A stretch of 44,302 bases of DNA from Mycobacterium scrofulaceum (GTDB lineage: Bacteria > Actinomycetota > Actinomycetes > Mycobacteriales > Mycobacteriaceae): the NCBI RefSeq assembly GCF_001667885.1, contig NZ_LZJW01000104.1:1-44302 (forward strand). The letters are read 5' to 3'. Positions 33,141 through 42,446 of the stretch are shown one piece after another (within the stretch, counting starts at the first letter, position 1; each line of letters starts with the position of its first letter). The position numbers and the translations under genes are program-made. A model generated the notes under the pieces. The model was not told where the DNA came from and made no database searches. It was given only the letters and a program-made list of their open reading frames with translations.

Positions 33141-34387
33141 CAGCGGTCCCCCACATCCTGTGGCACGAAATCGGTCGGCGCTGGGATCGGTGGCTGGCTG
33201 AGCTGCTGGGTGGTCACCGGGGCGCCGGCTGGCGTTGGCGGACCGGCCATCGGCGGCGTGGCCACCGCGTTGGGCGGGGCCGTGAGGGGGGCGTTGAGCG
33301 GATCCTTGGTAAAGGTGGCATACCAGGGGTCTCCCGGGGCGGGCACCAGCGTGGCTCCCTCCTGTCCCCATCGTGTGCCCAGCAGCAATCCCCTCTTCAG
33401 CCGCGGGATCGTGAAGTCAAAGGTGATGAACTCGTTCAAATAGTCGCCCCGGATCGCGCGGTCAATAAAGTTCTGTGGGTAGGGGTAGGCCGGCACGAAG
33501 GCCAAGACGGTGTCCAGGCTGGGGCCGACGTCGGCGAGTGCGCGTACGGTCGGCTCCAGATTTTTCAGGTTGGCGACCAGATCGTCGTGCGTGGCGTTGA
33601 TCAATCCGGTGGCCGTGTTGCTGAACACCCGGAATTTCTCCAGCGCGGTTGTGATCCTTGGCCGTTCCTTGATCAGAACGTCCAGTGCGGGCGGAATCCG
33701 TTGCAGTGCTTCGGTTATGACACCGCTTTTTCCGGCCAGGGTGCCGGCCAGGGCGTTCAATGCCGTGATGGATGCGTTGATGTTGTCACGCTGGGAATCC
33801 AAAACACCGACGAAGTCGTTCAAATGCGTCAGCAGATCGCGGATCTTGTCCTCGCGCCCGCCCAGTGCCGCGTTGAACTCGTTGATAAGGCCTCCGACCT
33901 TGCCCAGTCCCCCGCCGTTGACGACAACTGACAGCGAGGACAAGGTCTGCTCGGTGGACGGATAGGTCGAGGAGCGTTGCAGACCGATGGTCGCCCCGGG
34001 TGCGAGCCTGCCGGCTGCGGGCACGCCCGGTGGGGGGTTCAGTTCCAGGTGCATCGAGCCCAACAGACTTGTCTGGCCGATCCTGGCGATAGCGTTGGCC
34101 GGCACCACGGCGTCTGGACGCACCGAGATATCCACGTCGGCATGCCAATCGCGCAGCGTCATCTTGCCCACGCTGCCAACGACGACGTCGTTGATCATCA
34201 CCGGCGAATTAGATTCCAGCGTACCGACGTTAGCGATTTGGACGTGGTAGGTCACCGCGTCCTGGTCGCGACCGACAGTGCCAGGCAGAGGCAGTGAATT
34301 GAGGCCATCGAACGCGCATCCGGTTGCCGTCAACACCACGCATGACACGATCGCTGCGAGACGACGCGTTGATCGCGATCCGGTCAT
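33140..34387 (-). CDS. mceE: MceE-type lipoprotein
   Basis: 415 aa from the ATG overlapping the mceD stop. The signal sequence ends in a lipobox, LTATGC, with Cys24 as the lipidated residue, typical of MceE (Lpr family). The MCE domain follows (VMINDVVVGSVGKMTLRDWHA, ARIGQTSLLGSMHLEL), then long amphipathic helices and a Pro-rich tail. As the lipoprotein subunit it is thought to reach furthest from the inner membrane and may be the substrate-receiving end of the Mce tunnel. Confidence 0.95.
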   Translation of the reverse strand: MTGSRSTRRLAAIVSCVVLTATGCAFDGLNSLPLPGTVGRDQDAVTYHVQIANVGTLESNSPVMINDVVVGSVGKMTLRDWHADVDISVRPDAVVPANAIARIGQTSLLGSMHLELNPPPGVPAAGRLAPGATIGLQRSSTYPSTEQTLSSLSVVVNGGGLGKVGGLINEFNAALGGREDKIRDLLTHLNDFVGVLDSQRDNINASITALNALAGTLAGKSGVITEALQRIPPALDVLIKERPRITTALEKFRVFSNTATGLINATHDDLVANLKNLEPTVRALADVGPSLDTVLAFVPAYPYPQNFIDRAIRGDYLNEFITFDFTIPRLKRGLLLGTRWGQEGATLVPAPGDPWYATFTKDPLNAPLTAPPNAVATPPMAGPPTPAGAPVTTQQLSQPPIPAPTDFVPQDVGDR

Positions 34388-35874
34388 GGTGTGCCTCCGG
34401 CGGGTTGCGGTGCGGCCGGCAGCGGTGGCTGCGGAGCAGCCGGCAGCAGCATGTCCTGCAGGCTGGCCGGGCCGGGGGCCGCTGGAGCTGGCCGGGGCAC
34501 TCCCGGTGGGATTGGCGCGCGGGGCAACAGCGCCGGCGAAGGGTCCGCGGGTAATCCGTTGGGGGCGTAGATCCCCGGGGGACCCGGCGGCAATTCCCAT
34601 CCCGGAGGGGGTGGTATGTCGCCCGCGCCGGTGTAGGCCGACACTGCGGGTGGATCGGTCGGGATGGGTGGGACTCCGCCCGGCCCGCCGGGCATCAGGT
34701 TCGGATCCGAGTAGACGAGGTTGTCCGGGCTCGGCGATTTGGCCAGATAGGCGTTGAACGGAATCGGCAGGTAGTTGAAGTTGATCAAACGCAGTGCGGG
34801 GCCCAGGTATTGGGCGCACAGCTTCGCCGTTTCGGAGGCGGTGGCATTCTTGACCGCGCCGATCGCCGAGCACACCAGTGCCACCGGATTGGCGAAGTTC
34901 GACATGGCAAAGGCTCCCCGTGCCGTTCCGGAGTCCGGGCTATAGATGTTGTAGCCGTTGGCGATTGCGTTAGGCGCCACGTGCAGAAGGTTTTCCACCG
35001 CCATGCGGTTGTCGGCGAGGTTTTTCGTCACATTGGCCAGCCGTTGAATCTGTTCTGCGGTCTGGTCTCTACTTCCGGCGATGAATCGGTGCACCTCGCC
35101 GACCGCCGAGGATAGGTTGGTCAGCGCGGCGTCCAGGTCTGATCGGCTACCGTCCACGACGCTGCTCACCGTTGCGAGGCGGTCCTGGAATTCGACGATC
35201 TGGACGTTGCTGTCGCGCAGGGCGGTAACGAAGATCTGGAGATTCTTGATGATGTCGACGATGTTGCCACTACCGCCGGCGAGGATGCGCCCAACCTGAG
35301 ACAGCTCGGTGATCGTCCGCCGCAGCTTGTCGCCGTTGCCGGCCATGGCATTGGCCGCGCTGTCGATAAAGTGCCCGAGCGAGCTGGTGGAAAGGCCGCT
35401 TGCGGGACCTAATTCGGTGGCCAGCCGCATCAGTTGCGTTTTGACCTGATCCCACTCGACGGGCACCGCGGTTCGCTCCACGCCGATCACCGCCCCATCG
35501 GCCATCGTCGGACCGCCGGTTCCCGCGGCTTCGTAAGCCGGAGTCAGCTGCACATACCGGGCCGCCACCAGGTTCTGTGCCACGATCACGGCCTTGGCGT
35601 CGGCCGGGATCGGCACATCACGGTCGACGGCCAGTGTCATCTTGGCCTGGGTCCCTTGGGGTTCGATGGACTTGATGGTGCCAACCTTGACCCCCACCAC
35701 GCGCACCTCGTCGCCGGGGTAGATGGCGGTCGCGGAGCGAAAATATGCGGTGATCACCTTGGGCCCGAACACTTCGGCGTGTACCACGAAAGCCGTGGCC
35801 GCAGCGACAAGTCCCACCAATGTCACCAGCAGCGCCTTGGTGTACCACGCCTTGTTCGCCCCGGTTGCCATCAT
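34384..35874 (-). CDS. mceD: MceD-type lipid-transfer protein
   Basis: 496 aa; the ATG overlaps the mceC stop (ATGA), with a second ATG one codon later. The membrane anchor (LLVTLVGLVAAATAFVVHA) is followed by the MCE domain (YPGDEVRVVGVKVGTIKSIEP, VAARYVQL) and about 200 residues of coiled helices. The C-terminal 110 residues are exceptionally Pro-rich (IPPPPGWELPPGPPG), probably an extended, cell-wall-facing tail. The function is as for the other subunits; the Pro-rich tail is characteristic of mycobacterial MceD. Confidence 0.95.
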   Translation of the reverse strand: MMATGANKAWYTKALLVTLVGLVAAATAFVVHAEVFGPKVITAYFRSATAIYPGDEVRVVGVKVGTIKSIEPQGTQAKMTLAVDRDVPIPADAKAVIVAQNLVAARYVQLTPAYEAAGTGGPTMADGAVIGVERTAVPVEWDQVKTQLMRLATELGPASGLSTSSLGHFIDSAANAMAGNGDKLRRTITELSQVGRILAGGSGNIVDIIKNLQIFVTALRDSNVQIVEFQDRLATVSSVVDGSRSDLDAALTNLSSAVGEVHRFIAGSRDQTAEQIQRLANVTKNLADNRMAVENLLHVAPNAIANGYNIYSPDSGTARGAFAMSNFANPVALVCSAIGAVKNATASETAKLCAQYLGPALRLINFNYLPIPFNAYLAKSPSPDNLVYSDPNLMPGGPGGVPPIPTDPPAVSAYTGAGDIPPPPGWELPPGPPGIYAPNGLPADPSPALLPRAPIPPGVPRPAPAAPGPASLQDMLLPAAPQPPLPAAPQPAGGTP

Positions 35875-36950
35875 CGTCCTCCGGGAATGCCGTTGTGCGG
35901 CCAGGGGAATTCTGCGCGCGGTCCGGCATTGTCGGGTGGTTGACCCGCATTGACGCCTCGCCGGAATCCGAACGCGTAGTCCAGGAACGGCTGCAGGGCC
36001 TGCGCCGGGATCAGATTGCCGACGAATGCGTTGTAATAGAAGCCGTTGTTGACCGATTCGCCCTGGGTTACTTGGTACTTGGCTAGTCCGACGATCGCCT
36101 TGGCGATGTTGTCGCGGTTCTTCTCCAGCATCGCGGTGACTGAATTGAGTTTGGTCAGCGTGGGCGCCAGTTCTTTCTCGTTGTCTGCCACCATGCCCGA
36201 GAGTTGCTGGGCCAGCGCCGAGGTGTTGGCCAGCAGGTTGACGATCGCGTAGCGACGCTGATTCAGAACTCCCAGCAGGTCGTTGGCATTGAGCAACATG
36301 GTGTTGACCTGCTGGCTGCGTTCCGACAGGATGCCGGTGACGTCGGCGGCGCTTTTGAGCAGATGGGCCAGCGATTCATTCCTGCCGTTCAACGATTGCG
36401 ACAGTCTGCTCAGGCCGTCGAACGTGGGCCCCAGCTGTGGTGTGATCCGCTCGATCGTCTCGGCCAAGGTGTCCAGGGATGCGTTGAGCGCGCCGGTGTC
36501 GGTGGCGGCGGTGTTGGCGGTGAAGTCGCTGACGGCGTCGGTCAGGGAGTATGGCGAGGACGTCCGATATACCGGGATGACATCGGAGGCGTGCATGCTG
36601 CCGGTGCCTGCGGGCTCTATGGCCAGCATCCGCGCACCCAGCAGGGTGCCCGTCCTGATGTGGGCCGTCGTGCTCGATCCCAGGTGCACCTTGGCGTCGA
36701 GGCTAAACGTCACCAACGCTTTGCCATGGCTGAGCGTGACGTCGGAGACCGTTCCCATTTTCACGCCCGACACTCGGACGTCGTTGCCTGCAGTTAGGCC
36801 TCCGGCCTCGGTGAACAGCGCCCGGTACCGAATGGAGGTGGCCATCGACAACAGCTGTTGGGGGTGCAGGCCGATGATGATGACCAGCGCGACCAGCACG
36901 AACGCGATGAATCCGGCCCGGATAAGTTGTGCGCCACGATATTTCAGCAT
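35871..36950 (-). CDS. mceC: MceC-type lipid-transfer protein
   Basis: 359 aa from the ATG in the TGATG junction with mceB; an in-frame ATG at 36965 is an alternative. The N-terminal anchor reads IRAGFIAFVLVALVIIIGLH. The MCE domain has GNDVRVSGVKMGTVSDVTLS and TGTLLGARMLAIEP, followed by a helical stalk rich in Asn/Leu heptads (LSRLSQSLNGRNESLAHLL). There is a short tail instead of the long Pro-rich one seen in many MceC proteins. It is translationally linked to both neighbours. Confidence 0.95.
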   Translation of the reverse strand: MLKYRGAQLIRAGFIAFVLVALVIIIGLHPQQLLSMATSIRYRALFTEAGGLTAGNDVRVSGVKMGTVSDVTLSHGKALVTFSLDAKVHLGSSTTAHIRTGTLLGARMLAIEPAGTGSMHASDVIPVYRTSSPYSLTDAVSDFTANTAATDTGALNASLDTLAETIERITPQLGPTFDGLSRLSQSLNGRNESLAHLLKSAADVTGILSERSQQVNTMLLNANDLLGVLNQRRYAIVNLLANTSALAQQLSGMVADNEKELAPTLTKLNSVTAMLEKNRDNIAKAIVGLAKYQVTQGESVNNGFYYNAFVGNLIPAQALQPFLDYAFGFRRGVNAGQPPDNAGPRAEFPWPHNGIPGGR

Positions 36951-37975
36951 CAGGGTTCCCCGCATCGTCCGGTGTTTTGGGTGATCCACGGGAAGACGGC
37001 CGTGCGGCCCTGAAGGTCGGTGACACGAATGGAGATGCCGCACAGGTACTGGTTGATGAAGCTTCCGTAGGCGCCCAACCGCACGAGTTTGCGGTAGTTT
37101 TCGGGGGCTTTCTGCAGCGCGAGGTCCAGCCGCGCCTTGTCATTGTCGAGCAGCGGAGCCAGCCGATTGAGTTGGTCGACGGTACCGGCCAGCGGCGGAC
37201 GGGCCTGGGTAAGCAGGTCGGCCAATGATGCGGTTCCCTTGTCGAGCGCGCTGATGGCGTCTCCGATCGGATCACGATCAGCCGCCAATTCGGTGATGAG
37301 CCGCTCGAGGCGCCCGATCGTCGTCGAGAATTTGCTGCCGTCCTTGGCCACCGTGGCGACCACCTCGTTGAGATTGTCGATCAATTGCTGTACGACTTGC
37401 CCGTTGTCGGCCAGGGCATTGGAGAACGATGAGGTCTTGGCGAACAACGACTCCACATCGCCGCTGCTGCCTTGCAGAATCTGGATCAATGAATTGGTCA
37501 GCGCGTTCACCGATTGGGGGTTGAGCCCCTGAATCACCGGTTTGAGCCCACCCAACAACAAATCGAGATCCAGCGCCGGCTCGGTGCGGTTTATCGGAAT
37601 CCGCGATCCGGGCGCCTGAATCCCGGCAGAACCGGGCGCGTCGAGCAGGTCAAGGTAGCGATCCCCGACCAGGTTGAGGTAACGCACCGCGATTCGCGTG
37701 CTGGTAGTGAGCCTGACCTCGCGGTTCGCATCGAAACTCACCAGCACGGTGTTATTCGATTGCAGCGCAACATCGTTGACTGTGCCGACCCGGATCCCGG
37801 CGGCACGCACCGAATCACCGGCTTTCAGGCTGGAGGCATCGCTCAACACCGCGGAATAGCCATATGTCGAACCTGTGCGGTACTGGCCGAGGATGGCGAA
37901 CAGGGCCGCCGTCAGCACAACGGTCACCACCGCGAACGCCCCAAACTTGACGGTGTTCCCAACCGAGCCCGTCAC
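36950..37975 (-). CDS. mceB: MceB-type lipid-transfer protein
   Basis: 341 aa from a GTG that overlaps the mceA stop (GTGA). The anchor is VKFGAFAVVTVVLTAALFAIL. The MCE domain includes SLKAGDSVRAAGIRVGTVNDV and AVRYLNLVGDRYLDLL, followed by a stalk and the MceB end GAYGSFINQYLCGISIRV with paired Cys (CGISIRV...GRCGEP). Subunit identity follows from operon order and this tail. Confidence 0.95.
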   Translation of the reverse strand: MTGSVGNTVKFGAFAVVTVVLTAALFAILGQYRTGSTYGYSAVLSDASSLKAGDSVRAAGIRVGTVNDVALQSNNTVLVSFDANREVRLTTSTRIAVRYLNLVGDRYLDLLDAPGSAGIQAPGSRIPINRTEPALDLDLLLGGLKPVIQGLNPQSVNALTNSLIQILQGSSGDVESLFAKTSSFSNALADNGQVVQQLIDNLNEVVATVAKDGSKFSTTIGRLERLITELAADRDPIGDAISALDKGTASLADLLTQARPPLAGTVDQLNRLAPLLDNDKARLDLALQKAPENYRKLVRLGAYGSFINQYLCGISIRVTDLQGRTAVFPWITQNTGRCGEP

Positions 37976-39159
37976 CCCGGCATCCCGATCTGTGGAGTGT
38001 TGCGCGGAGGCCCGTCGATCGGCCCGAAAAGCCATTGTTTAAGGCGATTGGAGTTCAACAGGATTCCCTGGTTTCCGTACTGCGCCTGGTTGGCGTCAAT
38101 GTCGGTGACCAGGTAGGGCGGGCGGTGCCCGAAGCCCACGTCTGGTAGTCCCATGCATTGCGGACCGCCCGTCGCCGCGACCTTGGGGAGGTTCTGGGGG
38201 TACCGGTAGCGTTCGGTGCCCAGCAGAAATGAATCCAGCAATAGGACACCCGGTACGGGCAGGGGCGGACCGGTGGCCAGCGGCTTGAGGCCGGCCAGGG
38301 CGCAGGTGATGGCCTGGTTGTATTTGTTGGTCAGGTTCGTCGTCGGGACGAGCAGATGGAGGACGGCAGTGAACGCCTGCGCGTTGCCGGCCAGGACGTC
38401 GTTTCCGGTGTCGGCCAGCGCGATCGCGCTGATGAGCGCGGTGTCGAGATCACGCTGCCGGTCGACCACGGTGTCGCTCAGCCGGGCCGCGTTCTGGATT
38501 GTCTTGACCAGGTCGGGGGCCACGTCGGCGTAGGCGTTGAGCACCTGTGGGGCCACCGAGAGTTCGTGGCTCAGGGAGGTCAGGCTCGGGTCGATCTTGG
38601 TCAGCAGGGCGTCCAGATCGGCCAGGGTGTGGCCGAGTTTGTCACCGCGGCCGCTGAACGCTTGCGCGAGGGCGCCAAGGGTCTCATTGAGCTTTTCCGG
38701 TTCGATCTGCGACAACACCGACACCAATTGCTCGAACACGGTATCGATTTCGACGGTGACATGCTCAGAGTCAAGGATTTGGCCCGCCTTCAGCGACTGG
38801 GGGGAGGGATCGGGCGGTGGGATGAGTTGCACGAATTTCGACCCGAAGACGGTCGTGGATTCGATGTCGACGCCGGTGTTGGCGGGAATCAGATTCAGCC
38901 AGGAGGGATTGATCGCCAGGTGAATCGCGGCCCGGCCGTCGGGCAGGTTGTCGATCGAGGAGACCTTGCCCACTTGTGCACCATGCAGCTTCACCTTGGC
39001 GTCCGGGTTCATCACCAGTCCCGCCCGGGGCGATAGCACCGTGACCGGCACCGATTCGATGGCACCGCCTTCGAACAACACGATGGTGGCAGCGACGATC
39101 GCGCCGATCACACCGACGGTGGCCAGACCCAGCAAGGGGCGAACAGTGTTGCTCCACAT
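37972..39159 (-). CDS. mceA: MceA-type lipid-transfer protein
   Basis: 395 aa. The anchor (VRPLLGLATVGVIGAIVAATIVLF) is followed by the MCE domain (PDAKVKLHGAQVGKVSSIDN, VFGSKFVQLIPP), a helical region (QIEPEKLNETLGALAQAFSG) and the MceA closing domain with CALAGLKPLATGPPL and CMGLPDVGFGHRPPYLVTD. It is the first of six MCE subunits and starts 13 bases after the yrbEB stop. MceA in characterised mce operons helps define substrate class, but nothing in this sequence allows the lipid to be named. Confidence 0.95.
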   Translation of the reverse strand: MWSNTVRPLLGLATVGVIGAIVAATIVLFEGGAIESVPVTVLSPRAGLVMNPDAKVKLHGAQVGKVSSIDNLPDGRAAIHLAINPSWLNLIPANTGVDIESTTVFGSKFVQLIPPPDPSPQSLKAGQILDSEHVTVEIDTVFEQLVSVLSQIEPEKLNETLGALAQAFSGRGDKLGHTLADLDALLTKIDPSLTSLSHELSVAPQVLNAYADVAPDLVKTIQNAARLSDTVVDRQRDLDTALISAIALADTGNDVLAGNAQAFTAVLHLLVPTTNLTNKYNQAITCALAGLKPLATGPPLPVPGVLLLDSFLLGTERYRYPQNLPKVAATGGPQCMGLPDVGFGHRPPYLVTDIDANQAQYGNQGILLNSNRLKQWLFGPIDGPPRNTPQIGMPG

Positions 39160-39172
39160 CAGCTTTCTTCCC

Positions 39173-40018
39173 CTAGCCCGACAAGTTGAAGTTGCCGTTG
39201 GCGCCGTAAATGGCCAGCGAAACCAGCAGGGTGACCGACACGATGATGATCAGGGAAGTGCGCACCGCAGTGCCCACCGCGACCCCGACACCCGAGGGTC
39301 CCCCGCCGGCGAAGTAGCCGTAGTAGGTGTGGGTGAACAGGATGGCCAAGGCCATCAGGATCGCCTGCAGAAATGACCACAATAGGTCGGTTGGGTTCAG
39401 AAACGTCGAGAAGTAGTGACCATAGAGCCCACCGGATTGCCCCACCACGACCACGGTGGTGAATTGGCTGGCCACAAACGACAAGATGACCGCGATCGAG
39501 TACAGCGGCGTGATCGCCAGCATACCGGCGACGATCCGTGTGCTCACTAGGTAGGAAACGGGCCGGATCCCCATACTTTCGAGCGCATCGATTTCCTCAT
39601 TGATGCGCATGGCGCCCAGTTGGGCGGTCACGCCGGCGCCGAAGGTGGCCGCCAAGCCGATGCCGGCGACAATCGGCGCCGAGATACGGACGTTGATGAA
39701 CGCGGCCAAAAAGCCGGTCAACGCCTCGATGCCAATGTTGCCCAGCGAGCTGTATCCCTGGATGGCCAGCGTCCCACCCGTCGCCAGGGTGAGAAATCCG
39801 ACGATGACCACTGTCCCGCCGATCATCGCCAAGGTGCCAGCGCCCATGCTGATTTCGGCGATCAAGCGGATGATTTCTCGCCGGTAGCGGGTGGCCGCAA
39901 ACGGGGCCCCGGCGATCGCCTTCCCGTAGAACGCGACGTGGTCACCGATGCCGGTCAGCGCGCTGATCGGTCTGTTGATTTCTCGGGCCAGACCCGGATA
40001 TGCCGCTCGCAGCGTCAC
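39173..40018 (-). CDS. yrbEB: YrbEB permease (MlaE family)
   Basis: 281 aa from a GTG seven bases after the yrbEA stop. It has the MlaE topology of about five transmembrane segments, with the conserved cytoplasmic coupling-helix motif AQLGAMRINEEIDALESMGIRP, in which the EExDALxxMG core is intact. It pairs with YrbEA in the inner membrane under the Mce tunnel. The ATPase (MceG/Mkl) is not in the window and is encoded unlinked in mycobacteria. Confidence 0.95.
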   Translation of the reverse strand: MTLRAAYPGLAREINRPISALTGIGDHVAFYGKAIAGAPFAATRYRREIIRLIAEISMGAGTLAMIGGTVVIVGFLTLATGGTLAIQGYSSLGNIGIEALTGFLAAFINVRISAPIVAGIGLAATFGAGVTAQLGAMRINEEIDALESMGIRPVSYLVSTRIVAGMLAITPLYSIAVILSFVASQFTTVVVVGQSGGLYGHYFSTFLNPTDLLWSFLQAILMALAILFTHTYYGYFAGGGPSGVGVAVGTAVRTSLIIIVSVTLLVSLAIYGANGNFNLSG

Positions 40019-40025
40019 CGTCTGC

Positions 40026-40868
40026 CTACTTCGCCGTCATCTGGATGCCGATAGCCGTCACCACGACGTTGATGACAAACAGCGACATGAACGCGTATAC
40101 CACCGTCTCGTTGACGGCGTTGCCCACAGCTTTGGCGCCGCCACCGGTGATCGTCAGCCCGCGGTAGCAGGCCACCAGGCCGGCGATGAGACCGAACAAC
40201 AGCGCTTTGACCGAGGAAATGATCAATTCGGGCACCCCGGTCAGCAGGGTGATGCCCGCCGCGAATGCACCCGGGTTGACGTCCTGGACGAACACCGAGA
40301 ACGTGTAGCCGCCCAGGATGCCGATGATGCAGACGACGCTGTTGAGCAGCAGTGCCACCAGTCCCGATGCCAGCATGCGCGGGGTGACCAATCGTTGAAC
40401 GGGATTGATTCCCAACACTTCCAACGCGTCGATCTCTTCACGGATGGTGCGCGAGCCCAGATCGGCGCACATCGCCGTGGCGCCGGCGCCCGCCACGATC
40501 AGCACCGTGACCAGGGGGCCGACCTGGGTGACCGCACCGAAGGCTGCACCCGCGCCCGAAAGGTCGGCCGCACCCAGTTCGCGCAGCAGGATATTGAGCG
40601 TGAAGCTGACCAGCACGGTAAATGGAATGGCTACCAGCAGCGTGGGCATCAGCGAGACGCGTGCGACAAACCACGACTGATCCAGAAACTCTCGTCCCTG
40701 AAACGGCCTGCGGACAGCGAACTTCGCCGCATCGGCCGCCATCGCGGCCAGTCCTCCGATGGCCTGCATGGGCCCAGCCAGCTTGGCGCCAAACGACGAA
40801 AGCCCCGGCGACCAACGGTCGGGCGCCTTCGTGATCACCGGCTGTGGCTCCTTCACCTCGTCGGACAC
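40026..40868 (-). CDS. yrbEA: YrbEA permease (MlaE family), first gene of the mce operon
   Basis: 280 aa from GTG at 40868 (VSDEVKEPQPVITK). The conserved coupling-helix region ADLGSRTIREEIDALEVLGI matches MlaE permeases, and the hydrophobic segments are as expected. No Shine-Dalgarno sequence precedes the start. Instead, a perfect 10-bp stem-loop ends seven bases before it, so initiation may depend on that structure or be leaderless from an out-of-frame nearby ATG. It heads the minus-strand operon and is divergent from the SDR at 41112. Confidence 0.93.
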   Translation of the reverse strand: MSDEVKEPQPVITKAPDRWSPGLSSFGAKLAGPMQAIGGLAAMAADAAKFAVRRPFQGREFLDQSWFVARVSLMPTLLVAIPFTVLVSFTLNILLRELGAADLSGAGAAFGAVTQVGPLVTVLIVAGAGATAMCADLGSRTIREEIDALEVLGINPVQRLVTPRMLASGLVALLLNSVVCIIGILGGYTFSVFVQDVNPGAFAAGITLLTGVPELIISSVKALLFGLIAGLVACYRGLTITGGGAKAVGNAVNETVVYAFMSLFVINVVVTAIGIQMTAK

Positions 40869-40875
40869 CAGACAT

Positions 40876-40917
40876 CGCAGCTCGGGTCACGCCTGCACCA
40901 CATCGGTCCGAGCTGCG
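40876..40917 (-). promoter_or_regulatory. Perfect 10-bp inverted repeat at the head of the mce operon
   Basis: CGCAGCTCGG (40876-40885) and CCGAGCTGCG (40908-40917) are exact inverted copies separated by 22 bases. The inner end is only seven bases from the yrbEA GTG. As DNA it could be a two-site operator controlling the transporter; as RNA it would form a stable stem-loop next to the start codon. It is not the KstR consensus (TnnAACnnGTTnnA). Confidence 0.6.
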
Positions 40918-40961
40918 TCGAGCAGAACCCTCCCAGTCGGGTGAGACGTGAACCACACGAT

Positions 40962-41024
40962 GTCCCGCTTACCGGGACGCCTATCCATCGCTGCGGATCC
41001 CATGCGAGGGCACCCGAACCGGGT
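40962..41024. promoter_or_regulatory. Two shorter inverted repeats in the mce/SDR divergent promoter
   Basis: GTCCCG (40962-40967) with CGGGAC (40973-40978), and ACCCG (41012-41016) with CGGGT (41020-41024), are small dyads in the 243-bp gap between yrbEA and the SDR. ACCGGG-type sequences recur three times here (about 40971, 41019 and near 41060). They may be further regulator contacts; at this GC content chance occurrence cannot be excluded. Confidence 0.3.
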
Positions 41025-41111
41025 CCATACCGGGCCCTCCCCGCCTAGGAGAGGACCACCCACCGGGACATGCGGCTGACATTGCCGATTGCGCGGAGCA
41101 CCATCCCCGTT

Positions 41112-41918
41112 GTGAACAGTCCTCAGAGATATGCGAATCGCCGCGTCTTGATCAGCGGGGGTGGCTCGGGCATTGGACAAGCAACCGTGCTTCGCGTGCT
41201 GGAGGAAGGCGGACGAGTTGTGGCCGCCGACATCAGCGAGTCCGGGTTGAAGGACACGGTGGCCAAGGCCGACACGTACGCGGACCGGCTCGCCACTGTG
41301 ACGTTGGACGTCGGCGACGAGCAGTCCGTCCGCGACGGTGTCGGCCGGGCGCTCGCGGCGCTGGGAGGTCTCGACACGTTGGTCAACGCGGCGGGGATTC
41401 TGCGCTCGGCCCATTTCCTGGACACCACCGTGGCCGATTTTGAGCAGGTACTCCGTATCAACCTGGTCGGCACCTTCCTGATGACCCGCGAGGCGATCCC
41501 GGCCCTACGCGAGGGCGTCGGTCCAGCCGTGGTCAACTTCAGCTCCACCTCGGCGGCCTTTGCTCACCCGTATATGTCCGCCTACGCCGCATCCAAGGGC
41601 GGAATTCAGGCGATGACACATGCGTTGGCTATGGAGTTCAGCAAAGAGGGAATCCGGTTCAACTCGGTGCAGCCGGGGTCAATTTCCTCCGGAATGACTG
41701 ATGGCACAGGTGAATCGAAGCAGAGCATAGGTCCGGGCCTACCCGCTGACGTCGACTTTTCCTTGTTCGGCAAGGTTCAGCCCGTACTTCCACTGGCTGA
41801 CGGCGCGATCTTCGCCAGACCAGACGCTGTAGCCGCCGTAGTAGCCATGCTGGGCTGTCCCGACGCCTACTTCATCACCGGGACCGAAGTCCGTGTGGAC
41901 GGCGGCTCGCATATGTGA
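41112..41918 (+). CDS. Short-chain dehydrogenase/reductase (SDR)
   Basis: 268 aa from a GTG at 41112; an ATG at 41070 would add 14 residues and cannot be excluded. GGGSGIG sits at residues 16-22, NAAG (rather than NNAG) at 92-95, the catalytic Ser region NFSSTSA, and Tyr158/Lys162 in YAASK. The C-terminal FITGTEVRVDGGSHM is the classical SDR ending. The Ala replacing the second Asn in NNAG is a mild deviation seen in some hydroxysteroid dehydrogenases. Divergence from the mce operon hints at joint regulation and a dehydrogenation step early after uptake. Confidence 0.87.
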   Translation: MNSPQRYANRRVLISGGGSGIGQATVLRVLEEGGRVVAADISESGLKDTVAKADTYADRLATVTLDVGDEQSVRDGVGRALAALGGLDTLVNAAGILRSAHFLDTTVADFEQVLRINLVGTFLMTREAIPALREGVGPAVVNFSSTSAAFAHPYMSAYAASKGGIQAMTHALAMEFSKEGIRFNSVQPGSISSGMTDGTGESKQSIGPGLPADVDFSLFGKVQPVLPLADGAIFARPDAVAAVVAMLGCPDAYFITGTEVRVDGGSHM

Positions 41919-42011
41919 GCCGCGACCAGCGGCCCCGCCAAGGGCAGTCCGCCATTGCGGTGGCTAACGGCATGTCGTCTGATCCTTTGGCCCAAACAGA
42001 ATGGAACGAAC

Positions 42012-42446
42012 TTGAAGGCGCCTATACTGGGCATCTGCCTGGCGGCGGCGGTCTTCGGGCTCGCGCCCGTGGCCCACGCGGAGATGCGAACCGGCAATTA
42101 CCAGCTTTTGATCACCGGCAGGTACGACTTCCATACCTGGATCTGGGCGATTTCGTCGTGCAGCGGTGACTGTGTCCGCGTGAGCGGGATACCCCAACCG
42201 GTAGCCAGGGCATTCGAGTACACCGGCACCGCGCGGTTCGCCGATGGCCGCTATACCTTGAGCGTCGACGTTCCCGACGGTCTGCGTTGTGGTGACATCT
42301 ATTACGGCCCAGTCATACCCACCCACGACGTTTACGCATGGGATGCGTCCACGCTTGCTGGCTCGTTGGACTCCTCGTTTTCCTCGGGCTGTAACGGGTC
42401 GCCCGCGGGAACCTACACGTATCCGTTCACCCTGGCGCGCATGTAG
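42012..42446 (+). CDS. Small exported Cys-containing protein
   Basis: 144 aa if translation starts at the TTG at 42012 (upstream in-frame ATGs give a longer, less signal-like N-terminus). Residues 1-25 are a signal peptide (LGICLAAAVFGLAPVAHA, cut after AHA). The mature protein is beta-rich: YQLLITGRYDFHTWIWAI, a Cys pair in SSCSGDC, FADGRYTLSVDVPDG, RCGDIYYG and SGCNGSPAG. Four Cys could make two disulfides. Related exported proteins of unknown role are common in mycobacteria. The gene follows the SDR after 93 bp. Start-codon confidence is low; gene confidence is higher. Confidence 0.7.
   Translation: MKAPILGICLAAAVFGLAPVAHAEMRTGNYQLLITGRYDFHTWIWAISSCSGDCVRVSGIPQPVARAFEYTGTARFADGRYTLSVDVPDGLRCGDIYYGPVIPTHDVYAWDASTLAGSLDSSFSSGCNGSPAGTYTYPFTLARM

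Noticed and set aside
39948..41048. 366-codon plus-strand frame opposite yrbEA/yrbEB
   Set aside because: It is antisense to two well-defined MlaE permeases and its translation is Gln/Arg/His/Asp-rich and lacks hydrophobic structure.
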